Notes: a model not told the origin generated them from the sequence alone. Counted from the first letter of the stretch, positions 5,658 through 14,055 are shown. The stretch is DNA of 18,273 nucleotides from Bacillota bacterium (GCA_030705745.1 JAUZPT010000016.1:1-18273), one strand, 5' to 3'. A program made the numbers and translations.

Positions 5658-6935
5658 ATGGTCGCCGAGAATGGTAACGAAAATATAAACGTTGAAGAGA
5701 AACATGATGTGTTGAAATCAACTCAAACTGTCATTCATAAAGCATTGGAGAAGTTGGGTTATCCTGAGGAGGTTTATGAGCTACTTAAAGAACCTTTAAG
5801 GATGCTAACTGTCAAAATCCCTGTTCGTATGGATGATGGATCCATAAAAATTTTCACAGGATACCGTGCACAGCACAATGACGCTGTAGGACCAACAAAA
5901 GGGGGAATTCGATTCCACCCGAATGTAACGGAAAAAGAAGTTAAAGCACTCTCCATCTGGATGAGTCTAAAATGCGGAATTGTGGACCTTCCTTATGGTG
6001 GGGGCAAGGGGGGAATCATTTGTGATCCCCGTGATATGTCATTTCGCGAGCTTGAAAGGCTAAGCCGTGGATATGTCCGCTCAATCAGCCAAATCGTAGG
6101 ACCTACAAAAGATATTCCTGCCCCTGACGTCTTTACCAATTCTCAAATTATGGCATGGATGATGGATGAATACAGTAGAATAGATGAATTCAATTCACCT
6201 GGCTTCATCACAGGTAAACCACTTGTTTTAGGAGGCTCCCACGGACGTGAGTCAGCAACGGCCAAGGGTGTAACAATATGTATTTATGAAGCTGCTAAAA
6301 AGAAAGGCATTGAGCTGAAAGGTGCTAGAGTAGTTGTCCAAGGATTTGGAAATGCCGGAAGTTATCTTTCTAAATTCATGCATGATGCAGGAGCGAAGGT
6401 TGTCGGCATATCTGATGCGTACGGAGCATTATACGATCCAAATGGATTGGATATCGATTACCTCCTCGATCGACGTGACAGTTTTGGCACTGTAACAAAG
6501 TTATTCAATAATACAATCTCCAATAAAGAATTGCTTGAACTTGAATGTGATATTCTCGTGCCAGCAGCAATCGAGAATCAAATTACCGAGGAAAATGCCC
6601 ACAAAATACGCGCTAGTATCGTTGTAGAAGCGGCGAATGGGCCAACAACCCTTGAGGCTACGAAAATTTTAACCGAACGAGGTATTTTGTTAGTTCCTGA
6701 CGTTTTAGCGTCTGCTGGCGGCGTGACAGTTTCTTACTTCGAATGGGTTCAAAACAATCAAGGATACTATTGGACGGAAGAAGAAGTGGAAGAAAAACTC
6801 GAAAAAGTGATGGTCAAATCATTTAATAATATTTATGATACCGCAGAAACTCGCCGTGTTGACATGCGTTTGGCTGCATATATGGTCGGTGTGCGCAAAA
6901 TGGCTGAAGCAAGCCGCTTCAGAGGGTGGATTTAA
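5658..6935 (+). CDS. gudB: NAD-dependent glutamate dehydrogenase GudB
   Basis: The 425-residue enzyme converts glutamate to 2-oxoglutarate and ammonia in the cytoplasm, the catabolic direction in Bacillus. Visible landmarks are the substrate-binding KGGIRFHP (Lys81 onward), GGGKGG with catalytic Lys117, the catalytic Asp157 in PAPDVFT, the conserved GSHGRESATAKG, and the nucleotide-binding GFGNAG (229-234). Laboratory B. subtilis 168 carries a 9-bp duplication giving a repeated VKA here that inactivates GudB. This protein has a single VKA (residues 95-97) in EKEVKALSIWM, so it should be active. The place after mecB and before ypdA supports gudB rather than its paralogue rocG. AGGAGG lies eight bases before the ATG. 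A promoter and a terminator bracket it as a single-gene unit. Confidence 0.95.
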   Translation: MVAENGNENINVEEKHDVLKSTQTVIHKALEKLGYPEEVYELLKEPLRMLTVKIPVRMDDGSIKIFTGYRAQHNDAVGPTKGGIRFHPNVTEKEVKALSIWMSLKCGIVDLPYGGGKGGIICDPRDMSFRELERLSRGYVRSISQIVGPTKDIPAPDVFTNSQIMAWMMDEYSRIDEFNSPGFITGKPLVLGGSHGRESATAKGVTICIYEAAKKKGIELKGARVVVQGFGNAGSYLSKFMHDAGAKVVGISDAYGALYDPNGLDIDYLLDRRDSFGTVTKLFNNTISNKELLELECDILVPAAIENQITEENAHKIRASIVVEAANGPTTLEATKILTERGILLVPDVLASAGGVTVSYFEWVQNNQGYYWTEEEVEEKLEKVMVKSFNNIYDTAETRRVDMRLAAYMVGVRKMAEASRFRGWI

Positions 6936-6994
6936 TTTTCTTCACCTTCCATTAGGGAAACTTCAGTCAAAACCTTATCATTGAAACATGATCG

Positions 6995-7029
6995 AAAATC
7001 TCCTATCATTATACGATAGGGGATTTTTT
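6995..7029 (+). terminator. Rho-independent terminator of gudB
   Basis: AAAATCTCCTATC (6995-7007) pairs with GATAGGGGATTTT (7015-7027) with one G-U pair and a 7-base loop, ending in a T run (7024-7029). Confidence 0.88.
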
Positions 7030-7070
7030 ATTAAATTAATCGATTGGTATTTTATAGGAGTGTGACCTAA

Positions 7071-8039
7071 ATGCAACAGGAAAGTGTAATTATTGTCGGA
7101 GGCGGACCATGTGGAATGGCAGCTGCGATTTCCTTACAGGAAATCGGAATCAATCCGCTCATTATTGAAAAAGGAAATATCGTGAATGCCATATATAATT
7201 ATCCAACTCATCAAACATTTTTCAGCACGAGTGAGAAACTAGAAATTGGCAATGTTCCATTTATTACAGAAAATTATAAGCCTAAGCGTAATCAAGCACT
7301 CGTTTATTATAGAGAGGTAGCAAAGCGAAAAAAATTGCGCATCAATTCTTTTGAAAGAGTTGAAAGTGTTACAAAAAGTGGAGACCTATTTTTTGTTGAA
7401 ACATCAAAAAAAACGTATAAGTCATCTGCTGTGGTGATTGCCACAGGCTATTATGATAGCCCTAACTATATGGGCGTTCCAGGAGAGGACCTGGCAAAGG
7501 TGTTGCATTATTTCAAAGAAGGACACACGTATTTTGATCAGGATGTTTGCGTGATTGGAGGGAAAAATTCGAGTGTCGATGCGGCAATCGAGCTTGTTAA
7601 AGCTGGTGCGAGAGTGACAGTGCTTTATCGGGGAAGCCATTATTCGCCGAGCATTAAGCCATGGATACTTCCTGAATTTGAAGCGCTCGTTAATAATGGG
7701 ACGATTACAATGGAATTTGAAGCGCATGTAAAGGAATTTACCGAAGAAGTAGTAATTTACTTGAAAAATGGAGTGCAAAAGGAAATCAAAAACGATTTTG
7801 TTTTTGCAATGACAGGATACCACCCTGATCACGGATTCCTGGGGAAAATGGGAATCAAATTGGATGCTGAAACAGGAAGGCCGATACACAATCCGGATAC
7901 GATGGAAACAAATATTCCCGGTATTTATATTGCAGGTGTCATAGCGGCTGGAAACAATGCAAATGAAATATTTATTGAAAATGGAAGATTCCATGGTGGG
8001 CTTATTGCGAATCATTATATGAAAAGAGATTTACAATAA
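7071..8039 (+). CDS. ypdA: Bacillithiol disulfide reductase, YpdA/Bdr family flavoprotein
   Basis: A 322-residue flavoprotein disulfide reductase of the YpdA (Bdr) family, which uses NADPH to reduce oxidised bacillithiol (BSSB) in the cytoplasm. The N-terminal FAD site IIVGGGPCGMAAAI includes Cys14, the residue reported as essential in YpdA proteins. The NADPH Rossmann motif is VIGGKNSSVDAA (GGKNSS at 163-168), and the C-terminal FAD contact is IPGIYIAGVIAAG. There is no CxxC pair of the thioredoxin-reductase kind, which distinguishes it from TrxB. TAGGAGTG precedes the ATG. It follows the gudB terminator and, by gene order, is the ypdA next to gudB in B. subtilis. Confidence 0.9.
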   Translation: MQQESVIIVGGGPCGMAAAISLQEIGINPLIIEKGNIVNAIYNYPTHQTFFSTSEKLEIGNVPFITENYKPKRNQALVYYREVAKRKKLRINSFERVESVTKSGDLFFVETSKKTYKSSAVVIATGYYDSPNYMGVPGEDLAKVLHYFKEGHTYFDQDVCVIGGKNSSVDAAIELVKAGARVTVLYRGSHYSPSIKPWILPEFEALVNNGTITMEFEAHVKEFTEEVVIYLKNGVQKEIKNDFVFAMTGYHPDHGFLGKMGIKLDAETGRPIHNPDTMETNIPGIYIAGVIAAGNNANEIFIENGRFHGGLIANHYMKRDLQ

Positions 8040-8074
8040 GCTTTCTATAGTGCATAGCCGTTTAGAGGGATTAA

Positions 8075-8083
8075 TGTTACAAT
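8075..8083 (+). promoter_or_regulatory. Possible extended -10 promoter of the asparaginase gene
   Basis: TGTTACAAT (8075-8083) is an extended -10 element (TG, one base, TACAAT). Only a poor -35 (TAGCCG, 8055-8060) lies 17 bases upstream. It is about 36 bases before the chosen start. Confidence 0.35.
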
Positions 8084-8119
8084 TACAGCATTCCAAGTAT
8101 GAATTTCCGGAGGAAAGAA

Positions 8120-9076
8120 ATGAAAAGAGTCGTTTTGTTAACTACAGGTGGAACCATTGCGAGTAAGCCGAATAAAGATTCGGGGAAATTGGCTTCCGGT
8201 GCTTTAACAGGAGAAGAATTGGCCGCAATGTGCCATCTTCCAGAGGATATTGAAGTCATTGTTGAATCCGCTTTTCAGAAGGCAAGTATCCATATTACAT
8301 TCGATGACCTGATCATTTTAAAAAAGAAAATAGAAGATTACTATATCGATGAGAGCATTTCAGGTGTGGTCGTCACACATGGAACGGACACCATGGAAGA
8401 AACAGCATATTTTCTCGATTTAACGGTGAAAGATGATCGTCCAGTAGTTGTCACAGGTTCCCAAAGGGCACCTGAGGAATTAGGCAGCGATGTGTATATA
8501 AATTTGCGTCATGCTATTTATTCTGCGTGTTCACCCGATTTAAGAGGCGCTGGAGCGGTGGTCGTCTTTAATGAACGCATCTTTGCCGCTCGATATGTTA
8601 AAAAGGAACATGCATCGAATATACAGGGCTTCAATGCATTTGGTTTCGGTTATTTAGGAATCATTGACAATGATGAGGTTCAAGTTTTTCAAAAACCATT
8701 GCGAAGAGAATTTTTCGAAGTGAGCTCTTCGATTCCGTCAGTGGACATAATCAAATGCTATATTGGAGCTGACGGGAAATTTATAAAAGCAGCAAGAGAA
8801 AGTGGTGCAAAAGGGATTGTCCTGGAAGGTGTTGGGCGAGGTCAGGTAGCTCCAGAAATGATGGCTGAAATTGATCAGGCAATCAGCCAAGGCATAAAAA
8901 TTGTTATTACGACTAGTGCGGAAGAGGGCGCTGTTTATCCGACCTATGATTACAAAGGGAGTGCCTACGATCTCTTCAATAAGGGTGTCATTTTGGGAAG
9001 CGACAATGATTCAAAAAAAGCTAGAATCAAGCTCGCGGTAGCAATGGCAAGTGGAATGGAAAAGATTTCTTTTTAA
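8120..9076 (+). CDS. L-asparaginase
   Basis: The 318-residue protein belongs to the bacterial asparaginase/glutaminase family, hydrolysing asparagine to aspartate and ammonia. Both catalytic triad regions are visible: TTGGTIAS with nucleophile Thr12, and THGTDTMEETA with Thr89-Asp90, plus a candidate lysine at 161/162 (ARYVKKEHAS). The segment TTSAEEGAVYPTYDY belongs to the C-terminal domain. There is no signal peptide, so it should be cytoplasmic, like AnsA-type enzymes. An ATG at 8099 is in frame, but GGAGGAAAGAA immediately before 8120 fixes the start there. B. subtilis ansA is at a different locus, so I do not assign that name. A prsW stub follows directly. Confidence 0.88.
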   Translation: MKRVVLLTTGGTIASKPNKDSGKLASGALTGEELAAMCHLPEDIEVIVESAFQKASIHITFDDLIILKKKIEDYYIDESISGVVVTHGTDTMEETAYFLDLTVKDDRPVVVTGSQRAPEELGSDVYINLRHAIYSACSPDLRGAGAVVVFNERIFAARYVKKEHASNIQGFNAFGFGYLGIIDNDEVQVFQKPLRREFFEVSSSIPSVDIIKCYIGADGKFIKAARESGAKGIVLEGVGRGQVAPEMMAEIDQAISQGIKIVITTSAEEGAVYPTYDYKGSAYDLFNKGVILGSDNDSKKARIKLAVAMASGMEKISF

Positions 9077-9100
9077 AAAAGGGTGGAATGAGGACACTGA

Positions 9101-9175
9101 ATGCTGGGGATATTAACAGCCGGAATCGCACCCGGTTTTGCTTTGAGCAAATTATATGAAAAGACAATACGTTAA
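9101..9175 (+). pseudogene. prsW: Remnant of prsW (site-1 protease) 5' end
   Basis: A 24-codon frame starting ATG 9101 reads MLGILTAGIAPGFALSKLY and a few more residues to TAA. The opening closely resembles the PrsW N-terminus as I remember it (an AGIAPG block, then ALLSYFYLKD). After GFAL the similarity breaks, but a shift of frame gives a Lys-Asp pair where PrsW has LKD, suggesting a small deletion. The roughly 190 codons that should follow are missing; a terminator comes next. In B. subtilis prsW (ypdC) lies between ypdA and sleB, exactly this place. PrsW is the membrane protease that cleaves anti-sigma factor RsiW. The assignment rests on recalled sequence and synteny, not on an alignment. 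Confidence 0.6.
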
Positions 9176-9178
9176 TAC

Positions 9179-9209
9179 AAAAACTCTTCATTCTGAATGA
9201 AGAGTTTTT
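9179..9209 (+). terminator. Rho-independent terminator after the prsW remnant
   Basis: AAAAACTCTTCA (9179-9190) pairs perfectly with TGAAGAGTTTTT (9198-9209) around TTCTGAA. The right arm ends in five T residues. The symmetry would let it work on both strands. It separates the asparaginase unit from sleB. Confidence 0.88.
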
Positions 9210-9227
9210 ATATTTTAGACCCTTTTT

Positions 9228-9257
9228 TGAATAAAATTTCCCTTCTAACAAAAAATA
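9228..9257 (+). promoter_or_regulatory. Weak SigmaG-like promoter of sleB-ypeB
   Basis: TGAATA (9228-9233) is a good forespore -35. The -10 seventeen bases later (AAAAATA, 9251-9257) matches only about four of seven positions of CATACTA. sleB is SigmaG-controlled in B. subtilis, so position and knowledge support it more than the sequence does. Confidence 0.3.
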
Positions 9258-9287
9258 GAAGAAATATTAAAAGAGGGGAACTAAGCT

Positions 9288-10091
9288 ATGGAAAAAAGAA
9301 AGACGCAATTGAAGCAGCTTCTAATATTTTGTTTGTGCATTTTATTCAGCTGGAACTTTCAATTGAACACTGCTGAAGCATTTAGTGGACAGGTAATTCA
9401 AAAGGGTGCCATTGGCGATGATGTGATTGAATTGCAATCACGTCTTCAATATTTGGGCTATTTTAAAGGGAAGGTTAATGGAGTTTTTGGTTGGAGTACG
9501 TATTGGGCTCTCAGAAATTTTCAATCCGCGTTTGGGATGCCGATTGATGGGCTCGCTGGCGGATCAACTAAGGCGAAATTGGTGCAAGCGTCCAAATACA
9601 ATGAACAAACTGTAAAACGGGCGATCAATCATGGAGCTAATCCTTCAAACAATGCAGGAAACGGCACGAGGAGGACAGCTGCTAGGCAGACGAATTCCAA
9701 TTTGAAGCCGACCGAGGCAAACACACCTAAAGGGTTCTCCCAAAACGATATTCAATTGATGGCAAATGCTGTGTATGGGGAATCCAGGGGAGAGCCATTT
9801 ACAGGGCAAGTTGCAGTAGCCGCAGTGATCGTGAATCGATTAAGTAGTTCGAATTTCCCGAATTCTGTTTCTGGAGTCATTTTTCAACCAGGAGCATTCA
9901 CTGCCGTAGCTGATGGGCAAATATGGCTTACTCCTAATGAGAAGGCCAAAAAAGCGGTTATTGATGCTCTTAATGGCTGGGATCCAACAGGAAATGCGCT
10001 TTATTATTTTAATCCGGAAACGGCGACTAGTCCTTGGATATGGGGCAGGCCACAAATTAAACGAATTGGAAAACATATTTTTTGCAAATGA
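9288..10091 (+). CDS. sleB: Spore cortex-lytic enzyme SleB
   Basis: The 267-residue precursor has a signal peptide (charged MEKRK, hydrophobic 10-22, probable cleavage after AEA at 29-31). A peptidoglycan-binding domain follows (about 36-102, with GDDVIELQSRLQYLGYF and VFGWSTYWALRNFQ). A variable linker (about 105-150) leads to the hydrolase_2 catalytic domain (about 152-267). Glu165 in AVYGESRGEP is the expected catalytic acid of this lytic transglycosylase, which cuts muramic-δ-lactam cortex during germination. It is made in the forespore and lies 14 bases before ypeB, whose product stabilises and holds it. GAGGGGAA precedes the ATG. It is somewhat shorter than the B. subtilis protein because of a shorter linker. 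Confidence 0.95.
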   Translation: MEKRKTQLKQLLIFCLCILFSWNFQLNTAEAFSGQVIQKGAIGDDVIELQSRLQYLGYFKGKVNGVFGWSTYWALRNFQSAFGMPIDGLAGGSTKAKLVQASKYNEQTVKRAINHGANPSNNAGNGTRRTAARQTNSNLKPTEANTPKGFSQNDIQLMANAVYGESRGEPFTGQVAVAAVIVNRLSSSNFPNSVSGVIFQPGAFTAVADGQIWLTPNEKAKKAVIDALNGWDPTGNALYYFNPETATSPWIWGRPQIKRIGKHIFCK

Positions 10092-10105
10092 AAGGGTGAA
10101 TTGCT

Positions 10106-11455
10106 GTGCTAAGGGGTATTTTAATTGTCTTTCTGGCAATAGCTGCCACGGGAGTTGGCTATTGGGGCTACCAAGAGCATAAGGAGAAAAATGCAATACT
10201 ATTAAATGCGGAAAACAATTATCAGCGTGCATTTCATGACCTTTCGTACCAAATGGATTTGTTACATGATAAAATTGGCACGACATTGGCAATGAACTCC
10301 CGGCAATCTCTTTCACCTGCCTTGACGGAAGTCTGGCGAATAACCTCACAGGCCCATGGAGATGTGGGGCAGTTGCCTTTAACACTACTTCCATTTAATA
10401 AAACTGAGGATTTTTTAGCTAATGTTGGTAATTTTAGTTATAAAACAGCCATAAGAGACTTAGATAAAAAACCTCTTACAAAAAATGAATACGAGTCATT
10501 AAGGAAGCTTTACACCAAATCCGGTGATATTCAAAATGAATTAAGAAAAGTTCAATATTTGGTGTTGAAAAATAATTTGCGTTGGATGGATGTCGAACTT
10601 GCACTTGCTTCAGGTAAAGAATCTACCGACAATAAAATAATTGATGGATTTAAAACGGTAGAAAAGACAGCTTCGGGTTATGATGAGAAAGATTTGGGAC
10701 CGACATTTTCAAATTTGCAAATAAAGGATGAAAATTTTAAAAATGTAAAAGGAAAGAAAATTTCTGAAAACGAAGCTGCAGCGATCGCAAAGAAATATAT
10801 GAAATTTGATGGAAATAGCAAACTGAAGGTAACGGAGAATGGCAAGGGATCTGATTATGGATTTTATAGTGTGTCACTTAAAAATAAACGTAGCGGAGAA
10901 GAAGGGAGCATGGATATAACCAAAAAAGGGGGGTATCCAATTTGGTTTATCAATTCGCGCGAAGTAACAAAGGAAAATATCAGTTTGAATGAAGCTGGAA
11001 CAAAAGCGGCAGCATTTTTGAGTGAAAATGGTTTTAAAAATATGGATATGTTTGAAAGCAATCAATATGATCATATTGGCGTGTTTAATTTTGTGACGGC
11101 ACAAAATCAAATCAGAATTTATCCTGAATCACTTAAAATTAAAGTAGCGATGGACAATGGGAATATTATCGGATTTTCTGCTGAAGATTATTTGAAATCA
11201 CATCATGAACGAAAACTCCCTTCACCTGTACTATCAAAGGTAGACGCCAGAAAAAAAGTGAATCCCCATTTGAAAATCATGGAAGAGCGTCTTTCAGTCA
11301 TTCTCAATGATTTAAACCAGGAAGTGCTCTGTTATGAATTATTGGGAACACTAGGCGAGGACACATACAGGATTTTTATCAATGCTCAAACAGGAATAGA
11401 AGAGGATGTAGAAAAATACAAAAATGCGGAGTCCGTCTATCAGGACGTCTTATGA
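10106..11455 (+). CDS. ypeB: Germination protein YpeB, partner of SleB
   Basis: The 449-residue protein starts at GTG 10106 (RBS AAAGGGTG, 10091-10098), giving the characteristic MLRGILIVFLAIAATGVGYW membrane anchor followed by YQEHKEKN and AENNYQRAFHDL. The N-terminal half is a helical domain; the C-terminal half contains repeated PepSY-like segments (for example from ISENEAAAIAKKYM, NISLNEAGTKAAAFL and SKVDARKKVNPHL). YpeB is needed for SleB to accumulate and stay inactive in the dormant spore inner membrane, and is processed during germination. It forms an operon with sleB and is followed by its own terminator. No truncation is seen. Confidence 0.95.
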   Translation: MLRGILIVFLAIAATGVGYWGYQEHKEKNAILLNAENNYQRAFHDLSYQMDLLHDKIGTTLAMNSRQSLSPALTEVWRITSQAHGDVGQLPLTLLPFNKTEDFLANVGNFSYKTAIRDLDKKPLTKNEYESLRKLYTKSGDIQNELRKVQYLVLKNNLRWMDVELALASGKESTDNKIIDGFKTVEKTASGYDEKDLGPTFSNLQIKDENFKNVKGKKISENEAAAIAKKYMKFDGNSKLKVTENGKGSDYGFYSVSLKNKRSGEEGSMDITKKGGYPIWFINSREVTKENISLNEAGTKAAAFLSENGFKNMDMFESNQYDHIGVFNFVTAQNQIRIYPESLKIKVAMDNGNIIGFSAEDYLKSHHERKLPSPVLSKVDARKKVNPHLKIMEERLSVILNDLNQEVLCYELLGTLGEDTYRIFINAQTGIEEDVEKYKNAESVYQDVL

Positions 11456-11486
11456 GGAGAAGCATAAATTGCTTTTCCTTTTTTTT
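11456..11486 (+). terminator. Rho-independent terminator of sleB-ypeB
   Basis: GGAGAAGCA (11456-11464) pairs with TGCTTTTCC (11470-11478) with one G-U pair and a 5-base loop, followed by eight T residues (11479-11486). It starts directly after the ypeB stop codon. Confidence 0.85.
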
Positions 11487-11558
11487 ATAAAATATATATA
11501 ATGGAGATAATAGTTTTCTCTTTATGGATAAAGGGATACAAAAGGAAGTGTAGTTATT

Positions 11559-12221
11559 ATGCTGCAAATTGGGGATGTTCTTACACTCGAGCCGAAATAT
11601 GATGAACATTTTGAAAAATATAAATGCAGAGTCGTAGACTTGAAGGGTACTGATGTTTACATTGATTATCCAATCAGTTTAAAAACTAATCGGACTGTGT
11701 TTCTGCTCGATGGCTCACAAATGAAAGCAACGTTTGTGGATCAGGATGGATCTTCGGTCTATCTGTTTGAAACTGAAATAAAAGGAAGGGTTAAGCAAAA
11801 TATACCGATGTTGATATTGTCCTATCCGGGCAAAGAAAATTTGGTTAAAATTCAAAGACGTCAATTTGTTCGAGTGGAAACAGGACTCGATATTGCACTA
11901 CAGCCACTCGGAAATGAATTTGCACCTTTCACAGCAATCACGGATGATATTAGCGCGGGCGGGACAGCGGTACTCGTACCCCTTGATTTCAAATTGAAGG
12001 TTGGTACGTTGCTGGACTCCTGGATCGTACTAATGTTGCAGAGTGGTGAATACCACTATGTTAAACTACAGTGCAAAGTTGTCAGAATCATACCGTTTAA
12101 TGAAACGAGAAATAAACTGTCCCTACAATTTTTTGATATCTCTGGCCGAGAAAGGCAGCTTCTGCTGCGCATTTGTTTTGAACGCCAACTAGGAATGAAA
12201 AAAAAAGGTCTGCCATCATAG
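11559..12221 (+). CDS. motI: PilZ-domain c-di-GMP receptor MotI (YpfA)
   Basis: The 220-residue protein has an N-terminal YcgR-type β-barrel (about 1-95) and a C-terminal PilZ domain (about 97-215). Both cyclic-di-GMP motifs are intact: RxxxR (Arg101, Arg105 in QRRQFVRV) and DxSxxG (130-135, DISAGG). In B. subtilis YpfA (MotI, also called DgrA) binds c-di-GMP and stops the flagellar motor by acting on MotA. It follows the ypeB terminator and precedes ypfB as in B. subtilis. AAAGGAAG (11541-11548) supports the ATG. Conserved binding residues suggest it is functional; motility genes are not in the window. Confidence 0.9.
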   Translation: MLQIGDVLTLEPKYDEHFEKYKCRVVDLKGTDVYIDYPISLKTNRTVFLLDGSQMKATFVDQDGSSVYLFETEIKGRVKQNIPMLILSYPGKENLVKIQRRQFVRVETGLDIALQPLGNEFAPFTAITDDISAGGTAVLVPLDFKLKVGTLLDSWIVLMLQSGEYHYVKLQCKVVRIIPFNETRNKLSLQFFDISGRERQLLLRICFERQLGMKKKGLPS

Positions 12222-12280
12222 AATAATTTTTCCAATCCGCTCCGATACTAGAACTATTAGTTCATTAATGGAGTGTGCAC

Positions 12281-12460
12281 ATGAAGACTGCCGAAAGACT
12301 CTTGACCAAAATCGTCATCATTCAAATCTTTTTCCTATTACTATTCCAGCTGGTTTTCCATCGATTAAATGTATTGCCCAATGTAAACCATCTTACGCAA
12401 TATGAAGGGGTAAACGGAAAATCATATTCTCAGATATTAGAAGTATTTAGGCACAAATGA
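12281..12460 (+). CDS. ypfB: Small single-span membrane protein YpfB
   Basis: The 59-residue protein has one hydrophobic segment (about residues 9-26, LTKIVIIQIFFLLLFQLV) after a short basic N-terminus, then a polar tail containing LTQYEGVNGKSY. Length, layout and position between ypfA and cmk match YpfB, whose function is unknown. GGAG (12270-12273) precedes ATG 12281; an in-frame GTG at 12275 is less well placed. It is probably cotranscribed with motI. Confidence 0.78.
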   Translation: MKTAERLLTKIVIIQIFFLLLFQLVFHRLNVLPNVNHLTQYEGVNGKSYSQILEVFRHK

Positions 12461-12462
12461 TT

Positions 12463-12486
12463 GGCAGGATGATCCCTGTCTTCTTT
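12463..12486 (+). terminator. Weak terminator after ypfB
   Basis: GGCAGG (12463-12468) pairs with CCTGTC (12475-12480) with one G-U pair and a 6-base loop; the following TTCTTTTGTT is a broken T tract. Short stem, so termination is likely partial. Confidence 0.4.
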
Positions 12487-12659
12487 TGTTCCTAGGTAAC
12501 ATCAATAAAAATAAATATTTTATGGAGATGCTAAAATAAAAGAGCATTTATTCTAATTATGATAAAATAAAATGGAATTTATAAAGGCAGTTATTTGCCT
12601 AGCTCGAATTACGAGTCAAAAGTTCGAGTGGACAACAAGTGAACGTTTCAGGAGGAAAT

Positions 12660-13334
12660 ATGGAAAAGAGAATATCAATCGCAATTGACGGTCCTGCAGC
12701 TGCAGGGAAAAGCACGGTTGCAAAAATTGTTGCTGAAAAATTATCGTACATTTATATCGATACTGGTGCAATGTACAGGGCATTAACATTTAAAGCCTTG
12801 GAAGAAAGTATAGATCTTGAAAATGAACAGAAATTGTTAGAAATTTTATTAAGCACTGAAATCCGTCTTACTCCATCTGACATTGGGCAGTTGGTTTTTT
12901 TGGATAATCAGAATGTAACTGACGAAATCCGCTCTGCCATTGTCACAAACAATGTTTCGGTCGTTTCCATGCATAAAAAAGTAAGAGAAGAAATGGTCAG
13001 TAGGCAGCAAGGCTTTGCGCTTAATGGTGGTGTAGTGATGGACGGGCGGGATATTGGTACCCACGTACTCCCTAAGGCTGAAGTGAAAGTGTTTTTGCTT
13101 GCGAGCGTTGAAGAGCGTGCAGAAAGGCGTCATACTGAAAATCTTCAAAAAGGGTTTCCATCCGATTTGGAGATATTAAAATCTGAGATATCGCTTAGAG
13201 ACAAGCTGGATTCTGAAAGGGAAGTGGCTCCATTAATGAAGGCGGATGATGCCGTTGAGATTGATACGACATCCTTATCCATCTTGGAAGTTGTCGATAT
13301 GATTATGGACCTAGTGAATGAAAGGATCGGATGA
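12660..13334 (+). CDS. cmk: Cytidylate kinase
   Basis: A 224-residue kinase that phosphorylates CMP and dCMP with ATP, cytoplasmic and essential for pyrimidine supply. The P-loop is GPAAAGKST (11-19) and the NMP-binding segment is [11 protein letters not shown] (32-42). Further family motifs are [11 protein letters not shown] and the lid-region EERAERR. The length equals that of B. subtilis Cmk. ATG 12660 follows AGGAGG (12650-12655); an upstream in-frame GTG at 12639 would contain the ribosome-binding site and is rejected. The stop overlaps the plsC start by four bases (ATGA), so the two genes are translationally coupled. Confidence 0.95.
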   Translation: MEKRISIAIDGPAAAGKSTVAKIVAEKLSYIYIDTGAMYRALTFKALEESIDLENEQKLLEILLSTEIRLTPSDIGQLVFLDNQNVTDEIRSAIVTNNVSVVSMHKKVREEMVSRQQGFALNGGVVMDGRDIGTHVLPKAEVKVFLLASVEERAERRHTENLQKGFPSDLEILKSEISLRDKLDSEREVAPLMKADDAVEIDTTSLSILEVVDMIMDLVNERIG

Positions 13335-13918
13335 ATTTGACGTTTTATGATTTTGCCAAGTCGGTTGTGTCATTGATTTTCAAGCCTTTATACCGGATTA
13401 AAGTGCTTGGTGCAGAGAATATACCCTCAGAAGGAGGAGTGCTTCTTTGTTCAAACCATATAAATAACTTTGATCCCCTAGTGGTCGGCATCAGCTCAAG
13501 ACGACCCGTTCATTTCATGGCAAAAGAAGAATTGTTTGCTGTTCCTGCCCTTGGAAACATTGTTCGAAAATGCAATGCCTTTCCAGTAAAAAGGGGGATG
13601 AGTGATCGGGAAGCACTTAGGAATGCTTTGGCAGTTTTAAAAGCAGATCAGGTTTTAGGTTTATTTCCTGAGGGAACAAGAAGCAAGACAGGCGAATTAG
13701 GAAAAGGTCTGGCTGGTGCAGGTTTTTTTGCATTAAGGTCAGCGGCGAAAGTCGTACCGTGCGCTGTTATCGGTCCTTATAAAAAATTTCATAGATTGAG
13801 AGTCGTATTTGGAAAGCCAATTGAAATGGATGAAATGAGAAAAAACAAAGTTTCCGCCGAGCAAGCAACCGAAATCATCATGGATGAAATAAGAAAATTG
13901 CTTGAAAATAATAAGTAG
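13331..13918 (+). CDS. plsC: 1-acyl-sn-glycerol-3-phosphate acyltransferase (PlsC)
   Basis: The 195-residue membrane-associated enzyme adds the second acyl chain to lysophosphatidic acid, forming phosphatidic acid. The family motifs are complete: the catalytic HxxxxD in NHINNFD (His43, Asp48), the acceptor-binding FPEGTRS (112-118), and the later VPCAVIGPY (142-150). Residues 10-20 are hydrophobic and could associate with the membrane. It overlaps cmk by four bases. In B. subtilis plsC is at another locus (yhdO), but placement between cmk and the S1 gene is found in other Bacillaceae. Start choice is fixed by the overlap. Confidence 0.92.
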   Translation: MNLTFYDFAKSVVSLIFKPLYRIKVLGAENIPSEGGVLLCSNHINNFDPLVVGISSRRPVHFMAKEELFAVPALGNIVRKCNAFPVKRGMSDREALRNALAVLKADQVLGLFPEGTRSKTGELGKGLAGAGFFALRSAAKVVPCAVIGPYKKFHRLRVVFGKPIEMDEMRKNKVSAEQATEIIMDEIRKLLENNK

Positions 13919-14011
13919 CTTACTGCTTGACAAAAAACGCGTTTTATAAGAAGTTAGTTTAAAGAGTTATTGTTTTTTGAATATTCTTTAGTTTTGTAAT
14001 CTGAGGTTAAT

Positions 14012-14055
14012 ATGGGGTGTGATTTATGCATTCACCTCATCATATATATTTTTTT
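14012..14055 (+). terminator. Possible attenuator-like hairpin in the ypfD leader
   Basis: ATGGGGTG (14012-14019) pairs with CACCTCAT (14033-14040) with one G-U pair. A run of seven T residues (14049-14055) starts eight bases after the stem. The gap makes it a poor classical terminator. It lies between plsC and the S1-domain gene, where either termination of plsC or leader control of ypfD is possible. Confidence 0.35.

Noticed and set aside
7422..8015. Long open frame (197 codons) on the minus strand inside ypdA
   Set aside because: Fully antisense to a clearly recognised flavoprotein gene, with no ribosome-binding site and an unlikely Ile/His/Arg-rich composition. A shadow frame.
9840..10394. 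Minus-strand open frame (184 codons) across the sleB-ypeB junction
   Set aside because: Antisense to two well-supported genes, with no start signals and no recognisable domain.
13927..13932. Perfect TTGACA -35 box after plsC
   Set aside because: The only -10-like sequence (TATAAG) is about 12 bases downstream, too close for a SigmaA promoter.
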